Positions 22,402 through 35,030 of a stretch of DNA of 64,000 nt are shown one piece after another. Where the stretch lies: assembly GCA_033239525.1 (NCBI GenBank), contig BSYO01000034.1, positions 4,154,001 to 4,218,000 of the forward strand, in the 5' to 3' direction. The number at the start of each line of letters is the position of its first letter. Position 1 is the first letter of the stretch. Source of the stretch: Nepenthes gracilis. Its lineage: Eukaryota; Streptophyta; Magnoliopsida; Caryophyllales; Nepenthaceae. A model generated the notes under the pieces. It had not been told where the DNA came from, did not search any database, and saw only the letters and a program-made list of their open reading frames with translations. A program made the position numbers and the translations under genes.

Positions 22402-25400
22402 TCACCAGTGACCTTTCCCAACTTCTCGTAAACCTTCGGCGCCACCCAAGGGGTCATATCCGGCAGAAGCAAGCAACAGCAGGCCAATGTAATCTGCTTC
22501 AATCTCCATTCTAGTTTCAATGCACACCGTAAAAAGGGGTTAGCAAAACACAGAACTTTACTCGAGCAGGGGTCCTATTAGGATCCTTTCGCTTTTTATC
22601 CTCACTTATACTCCCAATAATAAAGATTTCACGCTGCCAACTTTGGTAGTTAAGAATATGATAGTGCATTAAAATGTGTTGACCCATTTTACAAATCTAG
22701 TCGCCTAAATTGTTAAGATGAAATCCTCATTGTTAAAATTAAGAGATGACTCTAAACAGCTCCCCTCTGATCACTAAAGAAGCAATCTGGACATTGCGCA
22801 TAGCAAAGATGCAAATTTCTAAACAATGCATTAAAATGGAGCAGAAATATCACCATTAAGTGCAAACGAATTGCATGGACCAAACTTCGTAATGGTTGAT
22901 CAGATAAGAGTTTACATTCTCCGAATGAAGGAAATGAAGACCCGAAGAATAAACTAACTCTATTGTAATTGGCTTTACTTGCTGTTCCAAGTTTCTAGGA
23001 AACGTTCATTAAAGAAGCAATTGAGATATGCATAATGAAGATTCAAAGTTCCTAAACAATGCATTAAATTGGCACAGAAATATACTCGTTACAACCAAAT
23101 GAATTGCGGTGACCAAACTACTTGATAGATGATGAGACTACAGTTAATACCATGACCCAGAGAACAAACTTACGCTACAGTAATAAGCTCACTCATGGCT
23201 CTGAGTTTCCTGGACATGTTCACTTGTCAGTCTTACCCAGATGAAATAGAATGCACTTAGAATTTAAAAGACGAAAACTGAGGTTAATGGATTTTTATCC
23301 AATCCATTGGGTGAATAAATCCATTAATAAAGAGCAGAAAACGCTTCTCTTGTTGGATCATCTAATAGCTTAGGGTGAATGCATTGATATAAATATTGGC
23401 TGATATCTATTGATATCGGGCCTCTCGATACCGATATTTTTCAATACCGTGACAACATTGTAATGTTTCCATATCAACTAATATAACCATAGCAACTTAC
23501 GATTTTTAGAATTTTTTTCATCCAATATATATCCGAAATTAATATACATTGTCCAATATCAGCATGACCGGGACCAATGCTGACACCAATTTTCATCCAT
23601 GGCCGAATCTAAAGTTACATATAAAACTCTTTTATTATAGGGTTTGAACATGAATATACGGATGTGCCCAAATGGAATCCCTTAATAAGTAGGATGACAA
23701 AAAAGAGGGGTTTTGTCCATTCATCAACAATCATCATTTTGTAAACCACAAGGAATGTAAGAGAACATTGCACGCTTTTGCAAGGTAGTAAATGTAACGT
23801 AATGTTATTTATATAACTAATCCTTCCAGTTTACATAAAACTAACAGGAACATCAACTAATGTTCACTCGAGCATAAACTTCAAAAAAAAAAAGCAAAGA
23901 TAAGATAAAGGGTGAAAAAACAACCAACATTAGACTAACAACTTCGAGTTGAAATTGAGGTAATCCCATGATCTACCTGTGAGGGTATTGGGCAATGAGC
24001 CACATTTTAGGAGATATTCCAGTGAGAAAGCATATAAAATGAGAAAAACCTAGCCAGTCCAAAAATGAAGTCTACTGCTATATTGCTGTTGATTCTTTTG
24101 AGAATGTGAATTAATAAGTGAGCTATACAACATCAACTGCCTTGCATATCAACACAACCTGAGAGATATTCAACACCAAAATGTGGAAGTTACGTATGGC
24201 TAACACTGATGCAAATATCGGCAGACATGTATAAGTATTAGGACCCTTAACACTAATATTTCTTGTACCATAACAATATTACGACATATTTTCGTATTGG
24301 CCATATGTTGGCCAATATATCAGTCGAAACGATTTTCAAAAATTTTTCTTCTTCCTATAAGTGTTGTCAAATATGTTTAATGCTAATATAGCCGTGATTA
24401 ATTTCAATACTAATAATTTTATCCATAATTAATTAAACATAGTGCAGCCCACTTTGACAAAATGATGATACCAGATTTTTTAAGGGGGGCTAATTTGCAC
24501 AGTTCTCATGCATGCTCTAGAAAAAAACTCTCACCAAATCAAAATCTCTAGGGCATATGACCTTAAAATTGAATAATTTTCATGAGACTCAATTTGTGAC
24601 AACCACAAATGACAAGACTTTTGCAGAAAGAAACATTACAAAAAGTCTGTTTTCTGCTCCTGATGTGTGTTCCTTATAAAGCAGTAAATTCATAAAGCAT
24701 AAGAGACTTCAAAGATTCCAAGATTACAACCTCTAAGAAACTTTAAATGTCTTCGGAGACTCCCAGATTGCTACCTCCCTTTTTTTTTCCATGTGCTTTT
24801 TATTCCCCCTTTTTGCACTTATTCTATGTATATATTTACATTTGACAACATTTTCAGCTATAACTAACCTATTGCCCCTTTAACCCTATGAAAAAGTTCG
24901 AAATGAAATGATTGATTCATAACACCGAAATTCTCATTTTCTTTTTCCCTAATCAAGAGCCAAGGCTTATTATGCTACCTTAATAGTTCCGCTAAAGTAG
25001 AGTTACAATATGCTAGTAACATCGCATGAGCAAGGAAGCAAAAACAACATCATGAAAGAATTCAGTTCACTCAAGTCATCCAGATTAATAGATATGGCAA
25101 CAAGCGACAAGAAATGTTACACGGAAAAGACTTACTTCCGGGAGAAAGGCAGCCTTAGGAGGAGAGTTGACATTGCATTAGCAAGATCAGGCATTATAAA
25201 TTGATAGAGGATCAGTTGAATTATTGCAAACCACATGTTCTTTGTAATTTGCTCCGCAGAATGTCGAGCCACAGCATGCCCAACCTGATTAATAATATGA
25301 TACATTACAGCTTGATAATCATCGTGCTAAAGATAACAGTTGCATAAACAGAAGCCCAGGATACCAAACTTCCCACATTAAATACACTGAGAAGATACAA

Positions 25401-26484
25401 TGTATGCAGCTTAACCCTGCATTGCAAAAAATTATTTACATTGTTTGAATCCGTGGCCTTTTAAGTCACAACAAAGAAAACCTACCAATGAACCAAGAGT
25501 GAACCCAATGATTTCAAAATGCATACGTAAAGGAAATTTCAAATAAATCTATACCTCATGCCCGATTATTGTAGCTATCTCAGCATCTGCTTTGAAGTGT
25601 TCAAGTAGCCCCGTGAACACAACAATCTTCCCACCGGGCAAACAAAACGCATTAACAACTGGTTCATTAACCACTAACACTTCCCATTTCAAACCCTCTA
25701 AATGCTTTGTAGCCGCCTGCGCCCCATGCACTTCCCCTTTCTTTCTGCTATCTTTAACCCAGTTATCATCCAAAATCTCCTCCTCCCTATGCCAATCACC
25801 TTCAATTTTCCCTTCCGCAACCTCTTTCAGTGCCATCAAGGTATCATGCCCGTCGTGCTCGTCAGGGCCGTATTCCGAAGCGTATCCGGGATCACTCCAC
25901 ACTTCCTCGTGCCTCAGCCCTCTTTGCAAAGCTTCAATTATATCCTTCGATATCAGCCTAACCCTAATACTATCCGGGTGAATTGCCGGCAATATCTTCC
26001 CCTTAAATGCAGCCTTAATTTTCTGAAATTGGGATTCCCCAATCTGTTTTTCGACGCTCCTCGACAAAAGCACGAAATGCTTTCGCTTCGTATAAGGTAC
26101 GGTCTCTAGATTTCCATAGTAAATGGTGATCGCAGCTCCCGCGCCAACTACCACAACAACGAACACATATCTAGGGTTTTGAAACCATCTTTTATAGCCT
26201 CTTGGCCGAAAATGGTAAACTTGGTACCTATCAACATAATAGTATCTTCTACTTGCGCCTATAAGTAAGCCGCTTTTATAGTGAGCAGAAGAACCATAAT
26301 TACAGCTCAATTTTGAAGAAATTGAAGATGACCCAACAAAACCAGACTTACATTGATTGTGAATCAGAGATCTGTAGGGATTAATGGAATTAGAAGAGGG
26401 TTGAAGTGGATTTCTGGATACAAACCTAGAAGTGAAGTACCGAAAAGAATCGAATGCGAACTTTCCTCTTCTGTATGATCCCAT
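22402..26484 (-). CDS. OMA1: mitochondrial metalloendopeptidase OMA1
   Basis: Zinc metallopeptidase of family M48 that works in the mitochondrial inner membrane in protein quality control and stress response. Three exons join in frame: 26484-25555, 25284-25136 and 22510-22402, with GT...AG introns of 270 and 2625 bases. The chosen ATG (26484) gives an Arg/Ser/Phe-rich, presequence-like N-terminus beginning MGSYRRGKF; the open frame extends to 26517 but starts there with GTG. Residues 106-123 form one membrane segment. The zinc site HEVGH (309-313) is split by intron 1 after HE, and the third ligand lies in MEIEADYIG (361-369), encoded at the start of exon 3. Family length is about 440 residues. 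Here the literal frame ends at 395 after a frame change near residue 380, so the conserved C-terminal part is lost (see the next entry). Identity is near certain; functionality is doubtful. Confidence 0.93.
22776..23235. repeat. diverged 235-bp tandem duplication in OMA1 intron 2
   Basis: AAAGAAGCAATC at 22776 and AAAGAAGCAATT at 23011 start two units that share TAAACAATGCATTAAA, CAGAAATAT, GAATTGC and GACCAAACT blocks in the same order. The divergence indicates an old event. Confidence 0.7.
23385..24440. repeat. two related copies of a dispersed repeat in OMA1 intron 2
   Basis: Around 23385-23600 and 24190-24440 the sequence shares a theme of GATATCGG/CCGATAT palindromes, ATATTGGC, ACAATATT and a TTTTTCAAAA-type centre. 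They look like two degenerate copies of one family, possibly a MITE. No ends were found. Confidence 0.35.
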
Positions 26485-26517
26485 GGTCTTCAACAATGGA
26501 AGCTGTCCGAAATTCAC

Positions 26518-26879
26518 GAATTCTTAATTTACAGTCTCTGAATTAAATTTTAATAAAACAAAATTGTAGAAATTATAAGAGTAAACCAAGAAAATCACTT
26601 ACCAAAGACAAATTAAAATACAATCATTACGTGTGCAGAAGTGGCAAATTAAGTGATTCTAAATATGTTTTACATTTATCCACTGAATATATATTTATAT
26701 TTAATTTGTAGAAAATTAAAAATCAAAACAAAATAAAATTGGTAAAAAATATTTTTTCTTTAACCTAATAAAATTTTATTTTTTAATATAAAATATTAAT
26801 AAAGTTTTATATTTTATTAATTTTTTTATTTCATTTTGATTTGACTCAATATTTTTCAATAGTAATAATGGGTCTAGTT
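26518..26879. other. OMA1 5' flank
   Basis: AT-rich sequence upstream of the gene on its own strand. It should contain the 5' UTR and promoter, but I cannot point to a convincing TATA box. Confidence 0.4.
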
Positions 26880-27600
26880 ATGATATAAACCGATCCAACG
26901 ACTAATCGTCACACCTGTGAAGTCTAGGATGCCGCACAGCCATTCCATCTACCGTGAGTGTATATTAAGCCAGTGGAAATAGCGACTAACCAAGCTCAGC
27001 AAACAGTTCCTTGCGGCATAACCAATCACAGTCGAGGTCAACCTGCCAATTCAGCAGTAACAATTTAGCAACGCAAGAGGCGTCGACATGGCAAGGGCCA
27101 GCCAATGGTAATTGAAGTTAACCCTAGGGAACCACTATGCCCCCTGCCCATAGCAATCCAGCTAATTATTATCGGAATAGTCTCGCCAATGTAGGCCACA
27201 ACCAGTTGCAAATTACATCACGACTGTAAGGCGACAATTGACACCTCTAGTTTCGGCTTACGCCAAGCCAGCTTAACAAATCCCAACGAGACAGTTATTT
27301 CAAGATTTGGCGCCAACGTTATATCTGCGAAATATTATAAATACCCTTTGTCATTACAGAAGAGAGAGAGAGACTTCTAAAAAATTCAGCTAGAATCCCC
27401 CAAAGAGAGATCCTGATCAACATACGAGGGCTCAGAAAAGAACCAAGCGTTCTTTCTATCTCACAACTGTTTCCCTCTCCAGCTCTCAAAAATGCTCCCC
27501 GCCAAGCGCACCATTGAAACCAAGCCATCCATTTCTCGCTCCTCCCTTTTTCTTATGCATCATCGCACTCTGTATCCACGTATTCTTTTATATATTTCCT
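26880..27600 (+). mobile_element. LTR-like fragment
   Basis: A moderately GC-rich block in AT-rich DNA with a plus-strand core promoter layout: TATTATAAATACC (about 27330) followed by a GAGAGAGAG leader and a C/T-rich stretch. This is the usual U3-R layout of plant LTRs. No partner LTR was found in the window. Confidence 0.4.
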
Positions 27601-28929
27601 ATATCTTTTTATCCGTTGGAAAAAAATTTTAATTTAAGAGTTAGAGGATAAATTGAAAAGTAAGTTCCGTCAATCTTTTAACTTCTTATTTGTTGTTTGT
27701 CAAATGCATTTACCCAAGTTAAGAGATATGAAGACCGAGCCTATACAAATTCGACCGACATGATAAACTTATTTCTGTCTAATCTGATAATTAGCGTTAG
27801 GGGACACGTCAAGTAAAATATTTTATTATATTGCTATAATTTATTAATAAATAGAAAATTATAATTATTAAAAGTCTTAATTAATATAAATTTTATGTAC
27901 AAATATAAAAACTTATTTTATGTTTGGCTAAAAGCGATAGAAATTAATTTTTTAAAAATTGTATAAAAATATGAAAACATTTATTTATATTTGACTATAA
28001 TTTTATCATCTGTTTAATTAAAAAATTATTTTTAATTTTTAATTTTTTCCTTTTCAAGTTTTCTACTTTTAAAGCTCTCCAATAAGATATATTCATTTAA
28101 TTTTATTAGAAATATAAATAATTTAATAAGTTAATATTAATTAATAGTTACTTACAAATTTTTATTTAATTAAAATATAATAAAAATTATTAATTGATAA
28201 TTATTTAATAAATATTATTTAATATATTAATTTTTAATAAGATAACTAAATAAACTCATTTTATGATAGTTTTCTTCAAAATCAACAAAAGTTATCAAAA
28301 ATCTATCTGCCTATAAAAATAAATCATATAATAGATGTGATTATTAATTATGATATATTATATTAAATGACACATATTTATATTATATATTTATATATAT
28401 ATAATATACATATTTAATATTTACTTGTTAGCTATTGATATGATAAAAATATTAATTCAGTTCATTTGCGTAACACTTAGTAAATTATTAAGTCAAACTT
28501 GAATTTTATTTTGTAAACCAAAAAATTAATTGTTCTAGTCGAAGCTACTAAAGTATGACTTTTAAGGTATTATTTATGTATTTCATTATTAATAAGTCAA
28601 AAATATATATTAAAATTATATTTTATTTTGATAATAGTAATCTTTTAAATTATTATAATATAGTTAGTTTAAATTTTTATTAGACTAACAATAGGTAATA
28701 TTTTTTCAATTCATAGAATATATTAAATGGTAACCTAAATATTATTATTATTATTATTAAATAATATAAATATTGATTAAAAGTTTGTATTTTTAGTTTT
28801 CATATTAATAATTATATTTTCAAATCTACAAAAAAACTTTTATTAATTTAATAACTATTACAAAAAAAATGTTAACTTAAATGAAGAAAAATTTAATAAA
28901 TTAATAAATAAATATGATTATTGATGCAT
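27601..28929. other. AT-rich intergenic DNA
   Basis: No gene, RNA or transposon boundary could be supported. CACTACAACAAAT at about 29027, just beyond, resembles a CACTA transposon end but has no partner. Confidence 0.6.
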
Positions 28930-30880
28930 CCTGGATTCAAATTACTGACGGATTAGGGTGCCGCTTGATTTTCAAGTTGAACTAAAATGAGTATATTCTC
29001 CGTCCTCTGTGGCGTGGGTCCTATACACTACAACAAATAATAAAAAGTTATAGGATTTGTGAAACTCGCTTCCTAATTTATCATCCAATACTCAAGTCAG
29101 TAATTTTTCTCAAAACATGGAAAGATGTAGCGATGATTGATATGTGTGATCATCCAAGAATATGGGTTTTTTAAATTTGACTCGGAGGTCACACTTGACG
29201 TGGAGCGACTTTGATGTGGCAATGCACTCATGGGGAGCAGCTTAGGTATCGAGGGAGTAAGAATTGTGGAGGAATTCTTAAGAGGTTATTTGGACTAGGA
29301 GTAGTCTCTTAGGAGCTCTTGAATGTAGGTATTTGCGAGCGTGTCTAAGTGGGAATGTAAGTATGTCCCTTAGAATTTGTCTCTAGGGCTTTTTATAGAC
29401 TTTGGGCCAATTCAACCTTACTTAGACGCTAAGGCTGGCTATCAATTGGCTGTGCAAATTTGGCAAGCTGACATGGGGATCATGGGAGCCGATCAGGGTA
29501 ATAGTGATTAATTAAGAGGATCCATTCTTTCTTCAAGGAGATGCTAGATGCGGCAGGTATTAAAATTGCCATTATAAGAGATCCACTAAGTTGGAGTTGC
29601 CATTCCTGACGAAAATGTAATCAAGAAAAATATTCGGGGTATCAGACTGCTAAGGCAAGCAATTTCCAGCATACGGGAAGAGCACTGTGGGCCCCCCGAA
29701 TTGAGCCGAGGCCGACTTGGGCTATCCAGCCTGCTGGAGCACTATTTGGATCAACAAAAATGTTGACCAACCCCTGGGGTTGCAGGCAGAATGCCTTTTT
29801 GGGTCTACTGCTGAGTGTATGAGGTTTCATGTTAAGCCAGCCCATTCTTATTGTTCCCATCACTAGCCCCCTTGTTAGGGGTTTTGAATTTTCAGCCCTT
29901 GTCATATTCATGGATGGGACGGGACGTACCTTGTCATTTTTCCCTTTTGGTCCTTCCCTAAGCTGTCCTCAGATTCCCTACTTTACTGGTTTTGGTCAAA
30001 TTCTCTTGTACTTGTGATTTTCTATAGATTTGCTGGCATGAGGAATCTTTGTCATTTAATGGCCTGTTGATCCATCCGTGTGCTATAAATTGAGGGGTTC
30101 ATCGTGCCTCTTACGTCACACCCTACTTTTATCAATCAAGTGGCTTGGGATTTCAAAATCGCCATGAAGCTTTAGTTGCCAGCCGCTGGGATCGATGGGA
30201 GCTGGTCTTCAATATTCGAAAGTGTCATCCTAGGACACATTAGAGGTCTACTTTGGTCACCCTTTTTCATATGGAGAATCTCTTCGGTAACCCATTTTTG
30301 TGTCCATTCCAAAGCCATGCCTACCGTTATTTCAAAGTGGGGCAAGGCTTTCTTTTCACTCTGTCATCGCCTTAGCAGTGGCTTGCCTCCATAATGGACT
30401 ACTGTCTCCTTGAGAACTACTGTCTCTCTGGGTCATGCCCTACTGGTGGTAGGGTTGGCAGTGGATCCTAGGTTGAGGCCACTTCCTCCTTATTATGGGG
30501 TGAGGCTTTCATTACCCTTTGGCTCCTTCCGGATGGCGGCCTCTCTTTGTGACAAGCTTTTATTCTGACTTCTCATGAATTGTTGTCCTTGTCAGTTGTG
30601 CTTTGCTATCTTTCGAATGCATGCCAGTCTCTTGTGTGGGCTCCTCTAGTTACTTGCTTATTTGGGAGTTCATTGCAGTTGAGTTCCATGTACCTCCCTT
30701 TTTTTGTTGTCTTCCTCTTTGTTGTACATCAGCCTCTAGAGGCTTTGTACTTTATAAAGGAAGAGTAATGAATAGAACTAGCAATTACTTTTGCCCATGT
30801 TGTTTCCGTCTTCGGTTTTTTGGATGCCTCTTTTTTTATGTTGACACCGAATTGGATTACGCATTCGTCAGTCCAGCTGG
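28930..30880 (-). mobile_element. probable LTR/3' region of a Tat-lineage gypsy element
   Basis: Lies to the left of the antisense ORF and minisatellite of the Tat element, where the 3' LTR of a minus-strand element should be. It is more GC-rich than the AT-rich DNA to its left. CTATAAATTGAGGGG (about 30083) is a plus-strand TATA-like site. Exact ends not found; assignment rests mostly on position. Confidence 0.4.
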
Positions 30881-30883
30881 AGG

Positions 30884-31210
30884 TTGGACTGGGTTGAGGG
30901 CATGTCAGTCCAGGTCGAGAATCTTTGACGATTAGTCCTAAGTTTGGACTAGATTGTTGACCAATTAGGCAAGCTGGATGCCAAACTGGGTTGCTAATCC
31001 ATCAGGCAAGTCAAACACCAAACTGGATTGTTGACCAATCAAACCGGCTAGACGCCAGACTAGATCGCTAATTTGTCAGGCAAGCTGAATACCGGAATGG
31101 ATTATTGAGCAATCAAACCAGCTTGATGCTGGACTGGGTCACGGATCATTCAAGCAAACCGAACACCAGATTGGACTGTTGACCAGTCAAGCCAGCTAGA
31201 TTCTGGAGTG
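30884..31210. repeat. 74-bp minisatellite
   Basis: The anchor TTGACCAAT or a close variant recurs at 30957, 31031, 31105 and 31179, exactly 74 bases apart, with GGCAAGCTGAA and GCCAGACTGGAT blocks between. About four copies. It sits between the antisense ORF and the presumed 3' LTR. Tandem repeats in this 3' region are a known trait of Tat/Ogre elements. Confidence 0.85.
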
Positions 31211-31467
31211 GATAGTCCAGCTTTGAGTTCATTGTATTTGCTCACTGTCGATTTGTTGTCCTTAAGTAGTAAAGTATAGTGGCCTTGGAGGTTGCACCGC
31301 TCTAACTTCTGACCCGTCCCACCATGCCACGTGTTCGCCACTTGTACGGCGGCAGGTTGTCATTAATGGTGCCAGACATTTGACATGCCTAAATGTCCTC
31401 CGGCACTGGTATGTGTCACGTGATTATGCCCATGCCTTTTTGAGGCATCATTTTGGGCTTCGAATGA

Positions 31468-31568
31468 CTACCTATATACAGCAACGCTTCACTATTTTCT
31501 CCCAATCTACTTCTTCTTCTCAAGTTGTTTTTCCTTTCATTTCTTTGTGCTTGCTACCTCCTTGTCCC
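31468..31568 (+). promoter_or_regulatory. possible promoter and leader of the antisense ORF
   Basis: CTATATACAGCAACGCTTCAC (TATA box at about 31470) is followed by a C/T-rich leader of about 90 bases and then the ATG at 31569 in a good context (CCATGGC). The arrangement looks like a plant core promoter on the strand opposite to pol. Confidence 0.45.
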
Positions 31569-33462
31569 ATGGCTCCTAGAGTTGGTATGATTCGCTCTGT
31601 TCTTACCGCCGTTGACATTGAGGCTCTATATTTGTAGTATACTATTTCGTCAGTGATTTTATTTGCGGTACCAGGGGAGCACAATAGGGCCTGTTCTCCT
31701 CTGGATGGGCCCATCACTATTTATGAGACACACTTGCAGAGTGATCTTCGTTTCCCCCTCCCAAGGGAGTTACACGGGATCTTGGTGACCTAGGAGTCCT
31801 AATCGTGAGATTTCATTGGAATACCATCAGGTATTTGTGTTCCTTTTGCATATTCTTTCATCACCATGGGAAAGTGTTAAATGCAGTGACTGTGAAAGTT
31901 ATCTTCCGGTTCCACTAGAATGGAGATTGGATCTCATTATCTCTTAGGGACCAGCATATAAGTGGGATGATCCCCAATTCCATGAAAAACTTGAAGGACT
32001 TGTTCTTCTTTATCAAGGTTACTTTTGACTGGGCTCTCCCCAATGAGTAGGGAAAAATGCTGGCACCCTTTACCAGAAGGGCCTCGTGCAAAGAGGTGCA
32101 GTCTATCAAGCTGCTAATGGAGCTAGTCTGAGTGAATACGGGCGACTTCAAGATGGACCGTCTCCTGTCCACCGAGACACTTGCACTACTTGGTGGGGTC
32201 TTCCCTTGGAGGGTACGGGGGCCACTGCTCCACCACTTGCTTAGCCCAAGAGGAATGTTGGGACCCTATATATTAGGGTTCCATCTGAGATTCCGTCTCA
32301 ATGGTGGACTACATCGTCTCCGAGATTTTCTTCATCCTCTACCGCCCAGGGCCTGTCGATGGTGGAGCGGATGCAGGGCCTAGGAGAGTCATCTAGTGGA
32401 CCGACCCTCGTCACACCCTCTGATGTTGGCACCACTGAGGCCGGTGCCAAAGCAGCTGCGGCAGGTGGCCCCTTTGCTTTCACTACAGGCATATCTGGTG
32501 AACCAAAGGTTGGGGGCTAACTGGGCCAATTTGCGCATTGGTCCAGGTCCAACAGGAGTTGCAGTAGGTAGTCCATTAGGAGGCCCAATAAGTGGCCCAG
32601 CAGGAGGCCCAACAAAAGGTCCCTGCCGTTGTTTCTTCTTTGTCTAAGCAAACAGTGCCTAGCTTTTCTTGCGGGTCAGCCGGAGAGGGTCCTAGTGTGG
32701 CCCACCTAGTGGAGGCCCAGCCGAGGGGCGAATTTGAAGAGGCGGTGACTGTGGAGACATCTTGTCTGGAGGTTTCTGCATCGGATCAGCCCCAGATGAA
32801 GTGGGCATCCACTTCGACGTCTTCATCCAAGGTGCCCTTAAGTACTGTAGCTATTATATTTCCCTTTATCTAGGCAAGTTTATGAGAACTTTTCACTTTA
32901 TTTGAATGGTTAGGCTTAACTTCTTTCTCTTACTCTATTTGCAGGATGATAAGATGATATAGGTTTTGTAGACATGCTTATACCGATAGTCGTCCAAGAT
33001 CCATTTGCTAGAAGGGGAGATCCATCGCTTGACCCAGACGAAGGTTGATTTGTGCGTGGTGGAGGAGATGCAAGGCCGTGTTGATGCCACCACATTTGAG
33101 GCTCAATAGTGTTAGGATCGGATCTTGACTCTCGAGCTTCAACTATTTGAGGTCATGGGGGAGCTACAAAGATCCAAGGATGCTTTGTAGATTGTCGAGT
33201 AGCATCTTGCGACCTCTAGAGCGAGAATATTAGACTAGGAGCTGAGCTGATGACCTGGTTCAACTCAGAGCAAATGGGCCAGGCTCTAACCGCAAGATTT
33301 TTGGATGTCATTCACTGTTGCCGACAGATTGCTTCCTTCATCAACCTTGCTTTTCCTACTAGCTTTTTTGACCCAAGGAATAGGGGTGCCTGGCACCATT
33401 CCAATTTGACCCATTTTTCTGATAGGGAAGAGCTCTCAGCACGTCTCTTGGCCAACCCCTAA
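31569..33462 (+). pseudogene. antisense ORF of a Tat-like element (gypsy-type putative transposase domain)
   Basis: Plus-strand coding remnant opposite in direction to the pol gene at 34150-36100. It starts MAPRVGMIRSVLTAVDIEAL, then in shifted frames gives LRFPLPRELHGILVT, a W-N-T-I-R-Y-L-C-S-F stretch, WISLSLRDQHISGMIPNSMK and LFFFIKVTFDWALPNE. That is the layout of the domain called 'putative gypsy type transposase' (PF04195-like; by memory, not searched), known from antisense ORFs of Grande/Retand elements. A GP-rich linker (32560-32630, G-P-x-S-G-P-A-G-G-P) and a C-terminal segment with MTWFNSEQMGQALTARFLDV (33250) follow. Stops and frameshifts are frequent; not functional. Confidence 0.65.
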
Positions 33463-34149
33463 CCCTAGAGTAGCCTTCTTCTTTTCCCTCTTTTTTTTAT
33501 ATATGTGTATTGCGCAAGCACGCTTGTATCGTCAAACTCTACAATGAACAAGACAGAATTTTTTTCCAATAGTTGTCCTAATTTTTTATACTTTTACACT
33601 ATTTTATTCCTGTACCATTATTTACAGACCAAGCATCATCACTTTCGTGGCCGAGCTTTGGTGAAGTTAGGGCCATCATCCTTGTGCAATCACTTGAGAT
33701 CATCTCCCTATGGGACGTCATTTTCGCGTGTTGGGTCCTAACTCGTCAATCATGGTCGACTGACGGTACTCATCCCTGTTGGGAGAGTTGTCGCACGCAT
33801 ACTGAAAAGCTCCCTAAGATTTTGGTATCTGACAGCGCATGGGCAGCTCGATATGGGATAGTGGTTCAAATTCTACCGCATGTGGGCTGCTCGGTGTTGT
33901 ATCGAGGTTCGAATTCGATTGTGTATGGGCTACTTGGTGCTGGACTGAGGTTTAGTAACAGGTGAATGAGAATTCATTTGACTTTGAGGTAGCCTAGGTC
34001 GCTTGAATTTATGTAACGTCACACAAGCATTCATATGGATAGACAAACAAGCAATAACATTTAACAATAATTGATAAACAACCAAACAAATCGATTTTAT
34101 TAAACGTGATACACTTTTACGAGCATGCTTGGTAATGTATATTGGACAT
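33463..34149. other. spacer between antisense ORF and pol
   Basis: Untranslated part of the Tat element. Holds a short minisatellite (next entry) and AT-rich DNA. Confidence 0.5.
33837..33960. repeat. about 44-bp degenerate minisatellite
   Basis: Three imperfect units begin with GCATGGGCAGCTCG, GCATGTGGGCTGCTCG and GTATGGGCTACTTGG, each followed by a GAGGTT(C/T)-like block. Confidence 0.6.
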
Positions 34150-34740
34150 ACCTGGGTTCAATATGATATTATTGGTAATACTTTTTTAGGTGGACTGCGT
34201 TCCACGTCCTTGAAACCAATTTGTCGTTCCGGGCTCAAAGATTGTATGCCCGTTCCACAAGATGGCCGAAACGAGGAATGAGCCCTCCCAAGTTCGGGAG
34301 AGCATGTTTTTATTAGCGTTCTTACCTGTGGCATTTATACTCTGTAGAATCAAGTCCCCCACCTCAAATTGGCGAGCCTTCATCCTTTTAGTGTAGTATC
34401 GGGGTGACTCATTGTTGATAGGTAGCTGTGTGTATCTTAGCCATATCTCATGCTTCTACAAGCAAGTCGAGTTGTTCTCTGAGTCACTTAGAGTTGTTGA
34501 GCGGATCAAAGCCCTTGACTAGAAGATTGGATAATATGATCTTGACTGGGATGATGGCATCAGTTCCGTAATACAGACTGAAGGGCATCTCATGCGTTGA
34601 CTCCTTCAGGTCCGTCCGGTATGACCACAACAAGAAAGGAAGCTCATTCGTCTAGGAGCCCCTAACGTCTTCTAGTTTAGTTTTCAACCCGTGCAACCGG
34701 GTTCAATTGGTAACATCCACCTGTTCGTTTGCCTATAAGT
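34150..34740 (-). pseudogene. Tat-lineage integrase, C-terminal part
   Basis: Minus-strand translation gives TDAIIPVKIILSNLLVKGFD, then NNESPRYYTKRMKARQFEV, GDLILQSINATGKN, SRTWEGSFLVSAI and the final part of the domain. In Tat elements the expected form is (Y)GTDAVIP ... KARxFxVGDLVLR ... LxxxWEGPYxV. The stretch 34186-34383 is open; stops occur in the region to its right. It lies directly downstream of the core. Confidence 0.85.
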
Positions 34741-35030
34741 AGGTGATTGAGGTGTGGACCAACCATATGTACAAACTAGTACAATATTTGGTGGAGCACC
34801 TATCGGTGAATTGGGTTCCATTATTAGTCATAATGTCCTCGGGAATCCCAAATTTACAGATCATATTTTGCCGAACACACTCCATGGCATTTTTCTAGGT
34901 AATCCAAGCAAAGGAGGAGGTTTTGACCCACTTCATGAAGTAGTCGATGCCTACTATGACAAACTTCATTTACCCAAATGCGATAAAAAAGGACCGAGTA
35001 TGTTGAACCTCCATTGTGCAAATGACTAAG
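34741..35030 (-). pseudogene. Tat-lineage integrase catalytic core
   Basis: Minus-strand translation contains MKFVIVGIDYFMKWVKTSSF, where the Asp of VGIDYFxKW is the first catalytic residue, then KNAMECVRQNMICKFGIPED, IMTNNGTQFTDR (second catalytic position, D to N: family form S-D-N-G-x-Q-F) and a decayed end NEQVDVTN, where the glutamate is expected. Two internal stops break the frame. Confidence 0.85.

Noticed and set aside
25592..26109. Plus-strand open frames of 129 and 135 codons
   Set aside because: They are antisense shadows of OMA1 exon 1.
29027..29042. CACTA transposon end (CACTACAACAAAT)
   Set aside because: No inverted partner or 3-bp target duplication was found within reach; the word is short.
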